From an uncultured Lachnospiraceae bacterium (GTDB lineage Bacteria; Bacillota; Clostridia; Lachnospirales; Lachnospiraceae): DNA of 12,837 nt. The stretch lies in the NCBI GenBank assembly GCA_910579085.1, contig CAJTRU010000087.1, positions 1 through 12,837 on the forward strand, read 5' to 3'. Each line of letters begins with the position of its first letter. Position 1 is the stretch's first letter. The notes beneath the pieces were generated by a model. The model was not told the origin of the DNA, ran no database searches, and saw nothing but the letters and a program-made list of their open reading frames with translations. Of this stretch, positions 6,519 through 12,837 are shown one piece after another. The translations under genes were made by a program, and so were the position numbers.

Positions 6519-7754
6519 TTACTCATTTTTATTTTCTGGAAGTGGTTTTGCAATGCTGTCTGATGTATTATCTATTATATCTATAAGCTTGCTGGCAGCT
6601 TTCATAACAGAAATGTTATTGTCTGGAAGGTTTTGTGTTGCCGGTGCAGGTATACCAGTTCCAGAAATCAGGTTATTGTATTCTGTTTTTTTGCTAGTGC
6701 AGGTTTCTATAATGGAATTTAAACTTGTCTGTGCACTTACAGCAGCCTCTTGTCCAGAAGCAAGCTGTTTATAATAGTTACCAGCAGCGTCAGTATATTC
6801 TTCAGTTTGTGTGCCATCAGCGTTTGCTGCTTTTAATACAAACAGTTTTGAAAGTGTTGCTTCGTTAGCAGTTTCATTGCCTGTATTTGCTGCTATCATT
6901 TCAATTACAGACGGAATTTGCATCTGGAAGTCATTCCATACCTTGTTAATTTCATTAAGGGTTTTCTGTATAGGTTCTTTTTCCTGTTCATTTTCTTTTT
7001 CGTTAATAAGTTCATTTAATTTTGCCAGGTACTGGTTCTGTTGCAGGCTGCCTGTACGTTTAAATTTATTTATAAGTTCTGTAAGGGATTTTTCCGCTGC
7101 GGACTGTTTCGTTTCAAGCAGCATAATTTCCTGGCGTAGTGCTTTGATTTTCTCTGTCCTTTCTTTTCTTTCAGCAGGAAGCTCCTGTCCATTTGCATCT
7201 TTAGGAGTTGAACTGACAAGAGATGGTGATACAGATGCTGCCATCATATCAAGCACCCTTGCAAGCCCTTCTGGTGTGCCATGGTTTGTTGCACGTACAT
7301 CAACATGGTATTTAGCAGAATTGTCAGAACTTCTGGTATTAGAACTGTGTGAACTTACACTTCCGCTTATATTAACTTTAACAATTCCAAGATTGAGTGA
7401 ACCAGATGCTGTTGCACTTAAATCTGTTGCACTTTCACTTTTTTCGCTTTCCTTTACTTCCATATCAAATAAAATATTTACTTCATCAACCTGAAGGTTT
7501 GGGATTGGAACAATAGCAAGCATTGGCACATCAATTTTCATTTCATCTTCATTTGTTGTGCCATCTTCATTAAAAGACTTTTTTTCAAACTGGAAAGATG
7601 CTTTTCTGGTATTTCCATTCTCGTCAAACCCAACTTTATTTATAAAATTTGCAGTACTGTCTGCAAGCTGCATACTTGCATCTGCCGCTGCACGAAGCGG
7701 GCCGCCAATTAAATTCTGCATATCAAGCCCTGAAAACTGGTCTCCTATAGCCAT
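6519..7754 (-). CDS. DUF2589 domain protein with long C-terminal coiled-coil extension
   Basis: 411 aa. The N-terminal half carries the DUF2589 layout: LIGGPLRAAADASMQLADSTANFI (15-38) leading to VGFDENG, then FQF (54-56), and the hallmark IDVPMLAIVPIPNLQVDEVNI (74-94) followed by alternating beta strands up to about 155 and the conserved HGTPEGLARVLDMM (158-171). From about 195 to 285 it is a charged coiled coil (ERTEKIKALRQEIMLLETK), and the rest is helical with a short Pro-rich spacer near 370. There is no signal peptide or membrane helix. The family has no known function. GGAGGG lies 6 bases before the ATG. It is the last gene of the four-gene unit, 24 bases after the 83-aa gene. Domain call confident; role unknown. 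Confidence 0.82.
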   Translation of the reverse strand: MAIGDQFSGLDMQNLIGGPLRAAADASMQLADSTANFINKVGFDENGNTRKASFQFEKKSFNEDGTTNEDEMKIDVPMLAIVPIPNLQVDEVNILFDMEVKESEKSESATDLSATASGSLNLGIVKVNISGSVSSHSSNTRSSDNSAKYHVDVRATNHGTPEGLARVLDMMAASVSPSLVSSTPKDANGQELPAERKERTEKIKALRQEIMLLETKQSAAEKSLTELINKFKRTGSLQQNQYLAKLNELINEKENEQEKEPIQKTLNEINKVWNDFQMQIPSVIEMIAANTGNETANEATLSKLFVLKAANADGTQTEEYTDAAGNYYKQLASGQEAAVSAQTSLNSIIETCTSKKTEYNNLISGTGIPAPATQNLPDNNISVMKAASKLIDIIDNTSDSIAKPLPENKNE

Positions 7755-7778
7755 ATATAACCCTCCTTTTAGAATTAT

Positions 7779-8030
7779 TTATATTTTGTTTATAGTTATT
7801 TTGTCTATAAATACTGGGGTATAATCTGTAAGTGCAATATAAGGAACGCTAATTTTCTTTGTGTTATCTGATGCAATATATAGCATTTTTAAAGAACCAT
7901 CTGGCATAAAATAAAATTCAAGTCCAGAAAGATATTCTTCCAGAAGCAGGATATTAAGGTGCTTTTTTAATATGCTATTATATCTGTCAAGTATATTTTC
8001 CATCTGGTATACCATTAATCTTGTAACCAT
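7779..8030 (-). CDS. 83-aa protein resembling a truncated DUF2589 core
   Basis: 83 aa, not a named family. A helical first half (about 5-35) is followed by FYFMPDGSLKML (39-50), and it ends in ISVPYIALTDYTPVFIDKITI (60-80). That end lines up with IDVPMLAIVPIPNLQVDEVNI of the next gene's DUF2589 domain (Ile, Val-Pro, Ala, Asp, Ile shared), at nearly the same distance from an F-x-F strand, and stops just where the DUF2589 fold would go on. It is therefore probably a short paralogue or partial domain (inference by eye). The ATG at 8030 overlaps the end of the 90-aa gene by 16 bases and has no good Shine-Dalgarno, so translation is probably coupled; the start codon lies in a hairpin (8026-8058). 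An in-frame ATG a few codons later is an alternative start. Confidence 0.65.
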   Translation of the reverse strand: MVTRLMVYQMENILDRYNSILKKHLNILLLEEYLSGLEFYFMPDGSLKMLYIASDNTKKISVPYIALTDYTPVFIDKITINKI

Positions 8031-8287
8031 ATTGGTTTTCTCTGGAAACCAATATGGTATGTTGTCTGTTGCATTACTAGTTCATGTTCACCAATTGCGT
8101 AGCGTCCAATTGTAATATCTTTTCCAATAATTATGCCTTTGGGACATTCATTAAGACATTTGTTAAGAAAGTCTGCCTGTGCTTGTTTTGACTGTGGGGA
8201 CAAAGGATTATTAGGATTAACACTGCCAATAGTAATTATTTTTACAAAATGTATATCTTCAAAAGTTTTTTTATTATTATTCTGCAA
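8015..8287 (-). CDS. 90-aa protein of unknown function, TTG start
   Basis: 90 aa, family not recognised. It has a mixed N-terminal part with IITIGSVNPNNPLS, a middle KQAQADFLNKCLNEC helix, GIIIGKDITIGRY (51-63) and a distinctive end, YHIGFQRKPIWLQD. There is no membrane segment. No ATG fits, but TTG at 8287 lies 8 bases after GGAGG (8296-8300), a clean spacing, so the TTG start is accepted. The reading frame overlaps the end of the upstream DUF2589-like gene by 11 bases and the start of the 83-aa gene by 16, marking a tightly coupled operon. A partner or regulatory role with the DUF2589 proteins is inferred from this packing only. Confidence 0.7.
   Translation of the reverse strand: MQNNNKKTFEDIHFVKIITIGSVNPNNPLSPQSKQAQADFLNKCLNECPKGIIIGKDITIGRYAIGEHELVMQQTTYHIGFQRKPIWLQD
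8026..8058 (-). promoter_or_regulatory. RNA hairpin covering the start codon of the 83-aa gene
   Basis: On the minus-strand transcript, ACCATATTGGTTT (8058-8046) pairs perfectly over 13 bp with AAACCAATATGGT (8038-8026) around a 7-base loop. The ATG of the 83-aa gene (8030-8028) lies inside the 3' arm, while the whole hairpin is coding sequence for the end of the 90-aa gene. Ribosomes finishing the 90-aa frame would open it, a layout typical of translational coupling (inference). Confidence 0.6.
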
Positions 8288-9176
8288 TGTAAATTCCTCC
8301 TTCTTCTAATTCCGTAATCTTATTCTCTAACATGGCTTCTTGGATTTTAAGGATTTTAGCAAGAATATCTTGTTTCATGTTCTCATATTTCTGTTTATTA
8401 AATTCTTTGTCCTCTATAAAGAAAGAGTTATTTGCTGCTTCATTTTCTTTAATAAATTCTGAAATATCATTATAAAGCCCATGCAGAATATCTGCCTGTT
8501 TTTGCAGGTTTCTTTTTTGGTCAAAACTGGCTTGTAACGTTTCTGGTACAGTCCGGGTGCTGGTTAATGGAGATGCCCCTAATTTTTTAGAAACAGGGTT
8601 TGTGTCCAGTGCATCAGCAATCCGCATATAACCTTCAGTTACACCAGCAGATTTTAACTTTATCTTATATTCTATTTTAGGAAGTTCATCAGTTTTTCTT
8701 GTCTGTGGTGAGCAAATCCTGGCAACAATACTTTTTTGGCTTTTTTGGTCTTCTGAAACAGCTACCTCAGCATGGAAACCTACTTCGGCATTTTTAATAT
8801 TAAGGCTGGGAATTTGTATAAGTGACAAAAGAGGTACTTGTATTTCAACTTTTTCTATATATGTATCATTATTTTCAGAAGGGTGAAGTTTATCATACTC
8901 TATATTAAGCTTTTTTAAAAATAATACCTCTTCATTGCCAATATGTTTTACAGTTCCAAGGCTCTTAATATTATCAATAAATGATGTGCTAAGTCCCATA
9001 TTAGATAAAGCAACTGATTTTAGTGGTGCGTATACCAGTTCATCCAGAGGAAAAAACTGGCTTGTACTGTTTGTAGTTTCATCTGTCTGGCAGGATTTTG
9101 TTTCATGCTTGTCCGCCGCCTGTCCTTTATTATCCTGCATACCAGTGATATTGTTTTTTTCTGGGTTTATATCCAT
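8277..9176 (-). CDS. second, shorter DUF2589-like protein, first gene of the operon
   Basis: 299 aa. After a polar, probably disordered N-terminus (1-40), FPLDELVYAPLKSVALSNMGLSTSFIDNIKSLG (42-74) matches the opening of DUF2589 (compare LIGGPLRAAADASMQLADSTANFI in the 411-aa protein). The hallmark strand is IQVPLLSLIQIPSLNIKNAEVGFHAEV (112-138), and YKIKLKSAGVTEGYMRIADAL (170-190) matches the closing part. The C-terminal third is a Lys/Glu-rich coiled coil. It is thus a diverged paralogue of the other DUF2589 gene with the same domain order but a shorter tail; the Pro-Ile-Pro of the family motif is Gln-Ile-Pro here. AAAGGAAG lies 10 bases before the ATG. There is no signal peptide. It leads the minus-strand unit and overlaps the next frame by 11 bases. 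Confidence 0.72.
   Translation of the reverse strand: MDINPEKNNITGMQDNKGQAADKHETKSCQTDETTNSTSQFFPLDELVYAPLKSVALSNMGLSTSFIDNIKSLGTVKHIGNEEVLFLKKLNIEYDKLHPSENNDTYIEKVEIQVPLLSLIQIPSLNIKNAEVGFHAEVAVSEDQKSQKSIVARICSPQTRKTDELPKIEYKIKLKSAGVTEGYMRIADALDTNPVSKKLGASPLTSTRTVPETLQASFDQKRNLQKQADILHGLYNDISEFIKENEAANNSFFIEDKEFNKQKYENMKQDILAKILKIQEAMLENKITELEEGGIYIAE
8296..8300 (-). promoter_or_regulatory. Shine-Dalgarno that fixes the TTG start of the 90-aa gene
   Basis: GGAGG, read on the minus strand, lies 8 bases before TTG at 8287 and inside the end of the preceding coding region. No other start codon is suitably placed, so it decides the unusual start. Confidence 0.65.
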
Positions 9177-9213
9177 ATGTATTTTTCTTCCTTTCTAATA
9201 TGGTATAAAAAAT

Positions 9214-9219
9214 AGTATA
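9214..9219 (-). promoter_or_regulatory. possible -10 box of the DUF2589 operon
   Basis: TATACT on the minus strand lies about 40 bases before the ATG at 9176, giving a leader of about 30 bases. No good -35 hexamer stands 16-18 bases upstream. An alternative is TTAACA (9229-9224) with TATACC (9207-9202), but its leader would be very short. A promoter in 9177-9316 is expected because a terminator lies at 9317-9361. Confidence 0.3.
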
Positions 9220-9316
9220 AAACTGTTAAAAGTTTTGTATGTATTAATTATATGCAGGAGAACTGGCAAATAGAACAATAATATAAGAATATTTGACAAA
9301 TTATGAAAATATAATT

Positions 9317-9361
9317 AATGCCCTGTACAAGCCTGGAATGTTCCTGCATGTACAGAGCATT
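9317..9361 (-). terminator. intrinsic terminator of the DUF4303-like gene
   Basis: AATGCCCTGTACA (9317-9329) pairs with TGTACAGAGCATT (9349-9361), 12 of 13, with an inner GGAA/TTCC pairing. On the minus strand it starts 4 bases past the stop codon and is followed by AATTATATTTT, a fair T-rich tail. It separates this gene from the DUF2589 operon downstream. Confidence 0.75.
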
Positions 9362-9364
9362 GAT

Positions 9365-9871
9365 TTATACGAAATCTTCTATATGTTCTGAATATTCTGC
9401 TAATGCCTCTTTGCTGTTTAATTTTTTAAATAATTCTATACATTCTTCCCCATCAAGGTATTCCCTGACATAAAATGTCAGCAGGAGTCCAGGGCAGTTC
9501 TTATTTTTATATGTATTAAAACGGATAAGTGCATTCTGGCAGCTTTCAATTGCCTTGTCACGGTGGGTGCAAAAGGCATCTTCTTCATAGACATCATAAT
9601 TGTCCAGTTCTTCTGAAATACTGTCAAAATCATCTGTTTCCCATAAGTCCCATTCTTCTTCACAATATTTATAGTAATAGTATTCTTCATCACCAGGGTC
9701 TGAAGTTTCTTCTAAATTGTGTGTAGTATTAGCAATTACCCATACTGAATCAGCATCACTTGAAAGGCTTAATGAAAAAATATAAATATCATCGTGTTCC
9801 TTTAATAGTTTTGCAAGGGTATTTTCCATTTGTAATACAAGCCTGTCCTCAAATTTCTTATAATCAAACAT
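9365..9871 (-). CDS. acidic DUF4303-like protein
   Basis: 168 aa, strongly acidic, no signal peptide or membrane helix. The layout fits DUF4303: MFDYKKFEDRLV at the start, a strand IYIFSLSLSSDADSVWVIANTT (29-50) ending in the conserved Asn-Thr, then YYYYKYCEEEWDLW (64-77) with the Glu-Trp pair, and a final strand and helix LLLTFYVREYLDGEECIELFKKLN. DUF4303 is functionally uncharacterised. The start chosen is the ATG at 9871, with AAGGAGG 8 bases upstream (9880-9886). An in-frame ATG at 9970 falls between the -35 and -10 boxes of its own promoter and cannot be translated from that transcript. It is a single-gene unit between clpB (divergent) and the DUF2589 operon (same strand). Family call moderately sure, by eye. 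Confidence 0.7.
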   Translation of the reverse strand: MFDYKKFEDRLVLQMENTLAKLLKEHDDIYIFSLSLSSDADSVWVIANTTHNLEETSDPGDEEYYYYKYCEEEWDLWETDDFDSISEELDNYDVYEEDAFCTHRDKAIESCQNALIRFNTYKNKNCPGLLLTFYVREYLDGEECIELFKKLNSKEALAEYSEHIEDFV

Positions 9872-9953
9872 GTGGTTTACCTCCTTGTCTGGTATATGGT
9901 ATCTTGCAGTAATTCCAGAGTATGTTTTTTTCAGGAAAATATTTCTAAATAAA

Positions 9954-9981
9954 ATTTTATCATATACCATTAAAAAGTCAA
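9954..9981 (-). promoter_or_regulatory. promoter of the DUF4303-like gene
   Basis: On the minus strand, TTGACT (9981-9976) and TAAAAT (9959-9954) are 16 bases apart. Transcription would start near 9947, giving a leader of about 75 bases. Between this promoter and clpB (9982-10088) I see no gene; AAACGGACG, inverted at 10008-10016, echoes the end of the repeat element at 4480. Confidence 0.6.
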
Positions 9982-10088
9982 TAAATATATGGGCTTTTTA
10001 AAAGGCACGTCCGTTTCACAAACTTTTATACATTAAAATTGCAGATATAAGATAATTTCCATGACACATCCTGGGTATTTTAAATGAA

Positions 10089-10115
10089 TTAGCACTCGCC
10101 TCTTGACTTGGCTAA
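10089..10115. promoter_or_regulatory. degenerate CIRCE-like element upstream of clpB
   Basis: TTAGCACTC (10089-10097) is a perfect left half of the HrcA operator CIRCE (TTAGCACTC-N9-GAGTGCTAA). At exactly nine bases follows CTTGGCTAA (10107-10115), which matches 5 of 9 positions of the right half, including the terminal GCTAA. It overlaps the -35 box of clpB. HrcA binding is plausible but not certain with one weak arm. Confidence 0.5.
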
Positions 10116-10131
10116 CAAAAAGTGGTATGAT
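10103..10131 (+). promoter_or_regulatory. sigma-A type promoter of clpB
   Basis: TTGACT (10103-10108) and TATGAT (10126-10131) are 17 bases apart, each one base from consensus. Transcription would start near 10138, giving a leader of about 55 bases. Confidence 0.75.
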
Positions 10132-10152
10132 TGCTTTCAACAAAAAGTGGTA
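10114..10152 (+). repeat. 14-bp direct repeat across the clpB promoter start
   Basis: AACAAAAAGTGGTA is present exactly at 10114-10127 and 10139-10152, offset by 25 bases. The first copy fills the spacer up to the -10 box; the second begins at about the transcription start. The placement suits a regulator binding two direct sites, but the word matches neither the CtsR heptad nor CIRCE. Confidence 0.5.
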
Positions 10153-10192
10153 ACATTATCATATAGGTTTAACCAGATTTGGAGGTGTTAAT

Positions 10193-12769
10193 ATGAATAT
10201 TAGTAAATTTACACAAAAATCACAAGAAGTTGTACAGAACTGCGAAAAAGTTGCAATGGATTATGGACACCAGGAAATTGCACAGCCACATTTGCTTGCT
10301 TCGATGATAGCTGTTGAAGACAGCCTTATAAGAAAACTTATTGGGAAAATGGATATTGAGCCAGATGTTTTTATGGCACAGATAGACGGGCTTTTAGCAA
10401 AGCGCCCAAAAGTAACAGGAGGGCAGCTCCATATAGACCAGTATTTAAACCAGACATTAATATATGCAGAAGATGAAGCAAAGCATATGGGGGATGAATA
10501 TGTTTCAGTTGAACATTTATTTTTAAGCCTGCTTGCACATCCGGACAAAGATATTAAGGCACTTATGAAACAATGCCAGATTACAAAGGAAAGGTTTTTA
10601 CAGGCATTATCAAAAGTAAGGGGCAACCAGAGGGTAACAAGTGACAATCCAGAGGCAACATATGATACGCTTGAAAAATATGGTGCAGACCTTGTTGAGA
10701 AAGCCAAGGATGGCAAATTAGACCCTGTTATTGGCAGGGACAATGAAATCCGCAATATTATAAGGATACTTTCACGTAAAACGAAAAACAACCCTGTACT
10801 TATTGGTGAACCTGGTGTCGGCAAGACAGCAGCAGTTGAAGGGCTTGCACAGCGTATTGTGCGTGGTGATGTGCCAGAGGCACTGAAAGACAAGAAAATA
10901 TTTGCACTTGATATGGGTGCACTTGTAGCAGGTGCTAAGTACCGTGGTGAATTTGAAGAGCGCCTTAAGGCAGTCCTTGAAGAAGTCAGGAAAAGTGACG
11001 GGCAGATAATCCTGTTTATTGATGAGCTCCATACAATAGTAGGGGCTGGCAAGACAGATGGTGCTATGGATGCAGGAAATATGTTAAAGCCAATGCTTGC
11101 ACGTGGTGAACTCCATTGTATTGGAGCGACTACATTAGATGAATACCGCATGTATATTGAAAAAGACGCTGCACTTGAAAGAAGGTTCCAGCCTGTAATG
11201 GTTGCAGAGCCTGCTGTGGAGGACACTATTTCAATATTGCGCGGGCTGAAAGACAGGTATGAGGTTTTTCATGGTGTTAAAATAACAGATGCTGCACTTG
11301 TAGCGGCAGCAACATTATCAGACAGGTATATATCAGACCGTTTCCTGCCAGACAAGGCTATTGACCTTGTGGATGAAGCGTGTGCAATGATAAAAACAGA
11401 ACTTGACAGCCTGCCTGCGGAACTTGATGAAGTACAAAGAAGGATTATGCAGTTTGAAATAGAAGAAGCAGCACTTAAAAAGGAGAATGACAACCTTTCA
11501 AAAGACCGCCTGGCAAACCTGCAAAAAGAACTGGCAGAATTAAAAGACAGTTTTACATCCCAGAAAGCAAAATGGGATGAGGAGAAATCTGCCGTTGATA
11601 AGGTTAATAAACTTAAAGAAAGCATAAACAGTGTCCATACAGAAATGGAAGCGGCTAAAAGGGACTATAATCTTGAAAAACTTGCAGAATTACAATATGG
11701 CAAACTGCCAGGGCTTGAAAGGCAGCTTGCAGAGGAAGAAGAAAGAGTAAAAAATAACAATAATACACTTGTACAGGAAAATGTTACTGATGATGAAATT
11801 GCTAAGATTATTTCAAGATGGACAGGAATTCCTGTTGCCAGGTTAAATGAGGGGGAGCGTGAGAAAACGCTGCATCTTGAAGAAGAACTCCATAAACGTG
11901 TAATAGGACAGGATGAAGGTGTAAAGCTTGTATCAGAAGCAATACTGCGTTCCAAAGCTGGAATAAAAGACCCTTCAAAACCTATTGGTTCTTTCCTTTT
12001 CCTTGGGCCTACAGGCGTAGGCAAAACAGAACTTGCAAAAACACTTGCAGCAAGCCTGTTTGATGATGAGAACAATATGGCAAGGATTGATATGAGTGAA
12101 TATATGGAGAAATATTCTGTTTCAAGGCTTATAGGAGCACCTCCGGGATATGTAGGGTATGAGGAGGGCGGACAGCTTACAGAAGCAGTAAGAAGGAAAC
12201 CATATTCAGTTGTACTTTTTGATGAAATAGAAAAAGCACATCCTGATGTATTTAATGTATTGTTACAGGTGCTTGATGATGGGAGGATTACAGACTCGCA
12301 AGGACGTACAGTTGATTTTAAAAATACAATACTTATACTTACATCTAATATTGGTTCACCATATCTTCTTGATGGTATTACAGAAGATGGAAGCATAAGC
12401 AGTGAAGCCCAGGAACTTGCAATGAACGACTTGCGTGCAAGCTTCAGGCCTGAATTTTTAAACAGGCTGGATGAAATAGTTATGTTTAAACCACTGACTA
12501 AAGAAAATATCAGTGGAATTATAAATATCCTTCTTGATGGATTAAACAAACGGCTTGCAGACAGGGAAATAAAAGTACAGCTTACAGATGCTGCAATAAA
12601 ACTGGCAGCAGATGAAGCGTATGAGCCAAGCTTTGGTGCACGCCCTCTTAAAAGATACCTGCAAAAAAATGTTGAAACAATACTGGCAAGGGAAATCCTT
12701 AGTGATAAGGCAAGGGCAGGTGATACAATAGTAATAGATAATATAGATGGAAAACTTGGGATAAGATAA
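10193..12769 (+). CDS. clpB: ATP-dependent chaperone ClpB (Hsp100 disaggregase)
   Basis: 858 aa, the normal length. With DnaK, ClpB pulls aggregated proteins through its hexamer ring in the cytoplasm. Domains in order: Clp N-domain (1-145), AAA+ 1 with Walker A GEPGVGKT (205-212), pore-loop Tyr250 in GAKYRGEFE, Walker B IILFIDE (Asp277, Glu278) and the Arg330-Arg331 finger; then the coiled-coil M-domain (about 405-525) that separates ClpB from ClpA and ClpX; then AAA+ 2 with GPTGVGKT (605-612), pore loop GYVGYEEGG (652-660), VVLFDEIE (Asp677, Glu678), FRPEFLNRLDEIV and sensor 2 GARPLKR (815-821). There is no IGF/L loop for ClpP docking, as expected for ClpB. GGAGGTG lies 5 bases before the ATG. 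All key residues are present. The 68 bases after the stop show no clear terminator before the window ends. Confidence 0.97.
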   Translation: MNISKFTQKSQEVVQNCEKVAMDYGHQEIAQPHLLASMIAVEDSLIRKLIGKMDIEPDVFMAQIDGLLAKRPKVTGGQLHIDQYLNQTLIYAEDEAKHMGDEYVSVEHLFLSLLAHPDKDIKALMKQCQITKERFLQALSKVRGNQRVTSDNPEATYDTLEKYGADLVEKAKDGKLDPVIGRDNEIRNIIRILSRKTKNNPVLIGEPGVGKTAAVEGLAQRIVRGDVPEALKDKKIFALDMGALVAGAKYRGEFEERLKAVLEEVRKSDGQIILFIDELHTIVGAGKTDGAMDAGNMLKPMLARGELHCIGATTLDEYRMYIEKDAALERRFQPVMVAEPAVEDTISILRGLKDRYEVFHGVKITDAALVAAATLSDRYISDRFLPDKAIDLVDEACAMIKTELDSLPAELDEVQRRIMQFEIEEAALKKENDNLSKDRLANLQKELAELKDSFTSQKAKWDEEKSAVDKVNKLKESINSVHTEMEAAKRDYNLEKLAELQYGKLPGLERQLAEEEERVKNNNNTLVQENVTDDEIAKIISRWTGIPVARLNEGEREKTLHLEEELHKRVIGQDEGVKLVSEAILRSKAGIKDPSKPIGSFLFLGPTGVGKTELAKTLAASLFDDENNMARIDMSEYMEKYSVSRLIGAPPGYVGYEEGGQLTEAVRRKPYSVVLFDEIEKAHPDVFNVLLQVLDDGRITDSQGRTVDFKNTILILTSNIGSPYLLDGITEDGSISSEAQELAMNDLRASFRPEFLNRLDEIVMFKPLTKENISGIINILLDGLNKRLADREIKVQLTDAAIKLAADEAYEPSFGARPLKRYLQKNVETILAREILSDKARAGDTIVIDNIDGKLGIR

Positions 12770-12837
12770 TACTTTATAAAAATATAACTGCGTAATAATA
12801 TAAATATTTAGATAAAATGGCAGATGCATATAAAAGC

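Noticed and set aside
6811..7494. Long + strand open frame opposite the 411-aa DUF2589 gene
   Set aside because: Ser/Leu/Phe-rich antisense shadow; the minus frame has recognisable motifs, a ribosome site and operon context.
9872..9970. Longer N-terminus for the DUF4303-like protein starting at 9970
   Set aside because: That ATG lies between the -35 and -10 boxes; the ATG at 9871 has AAGGAGG 8 bases upstream.
10261..11226. Long minus-strand open frame opposite clpB
   Set aside because: Antisense shadow of an unmistakable clpB frame.

Overview
The window looks like chromosomal DNA of a low-G+C Firmicute, most likely a gut or rumen clostridium of the Lachnospiraceae type. That reading rests on AT-rich DNA, purine-rich Shine-Dalgarno sites (AAAGGAGG, GGAGG), sigma-A promoters of the TTGACA-17-TATACT kind, heavy use of ATA, AGG and AGA codons, and the character of the proteins. 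It is inference from style and protein family; no taxonomic marker gene is present. I see no rRNA, tRNA, CRISPR array or intact transposase.

Left part (1-4450). A well-formed promoter drives a small four-helix membrane protein of unknown function, followed 50 bp later by a Cof-type HAD phosphatase; a hairpin closes this unit. On the opposite strand lie a small two-helix membrane protein and, further on, a probable two-gene unit: aldose 1-epimerase (galM), then a kinase-less response regulator that carries both a receiver domain and an HPt-like domain. The galM promoter overlaps a perfect 9-bp palindrome, a good operator candidate.

Middle (about 4450-5500). Roughly 1 kb without genes is packed with inverted and direct repeats: a 12-bp inverted repeat (AACGGACGGTTT) at both outer ends, a 200-bp self-complementary hairpin, an AT-rich palindrome, two diverged copies of an 89-bp module, and a second long hairpin around one of those copies. 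It is either a nest of small non-autonomous mobile elements or a large structured RNA. I cannot name the family.

Right-middle (5500-9980). A FlxA-like coiled-coil gene (+) converges on a tight four-gene operon (-): a DUF2589-like protein, a 90-aa protein with a TTG start, an 83-aa protein that resembles a cut-down DUF2589 core, and a 411-aa DUF2589 protein. The reading frames overlap or nearly touch, and a perfect 13-bp hairpin sits on the start codon of the 83-aa gene. DUF2589 has no known function, so this cluster is the best candidate here for an undescribed system. Coiled-coil tails on both DUF2589 proteins and on the FlxA-like protein suggest a multi-protein assembly, but this is inference. 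Upstream on the same strand, with its own promoter and terminator, is an acidic DUF4303-like gene.

Right end (9980-12837). A complete clpB disaggregase gene stands behind a strong sigma-A promoter with a half-perfect CIRCE-like element and a 14-bp direct repeat, which suggests stress control.
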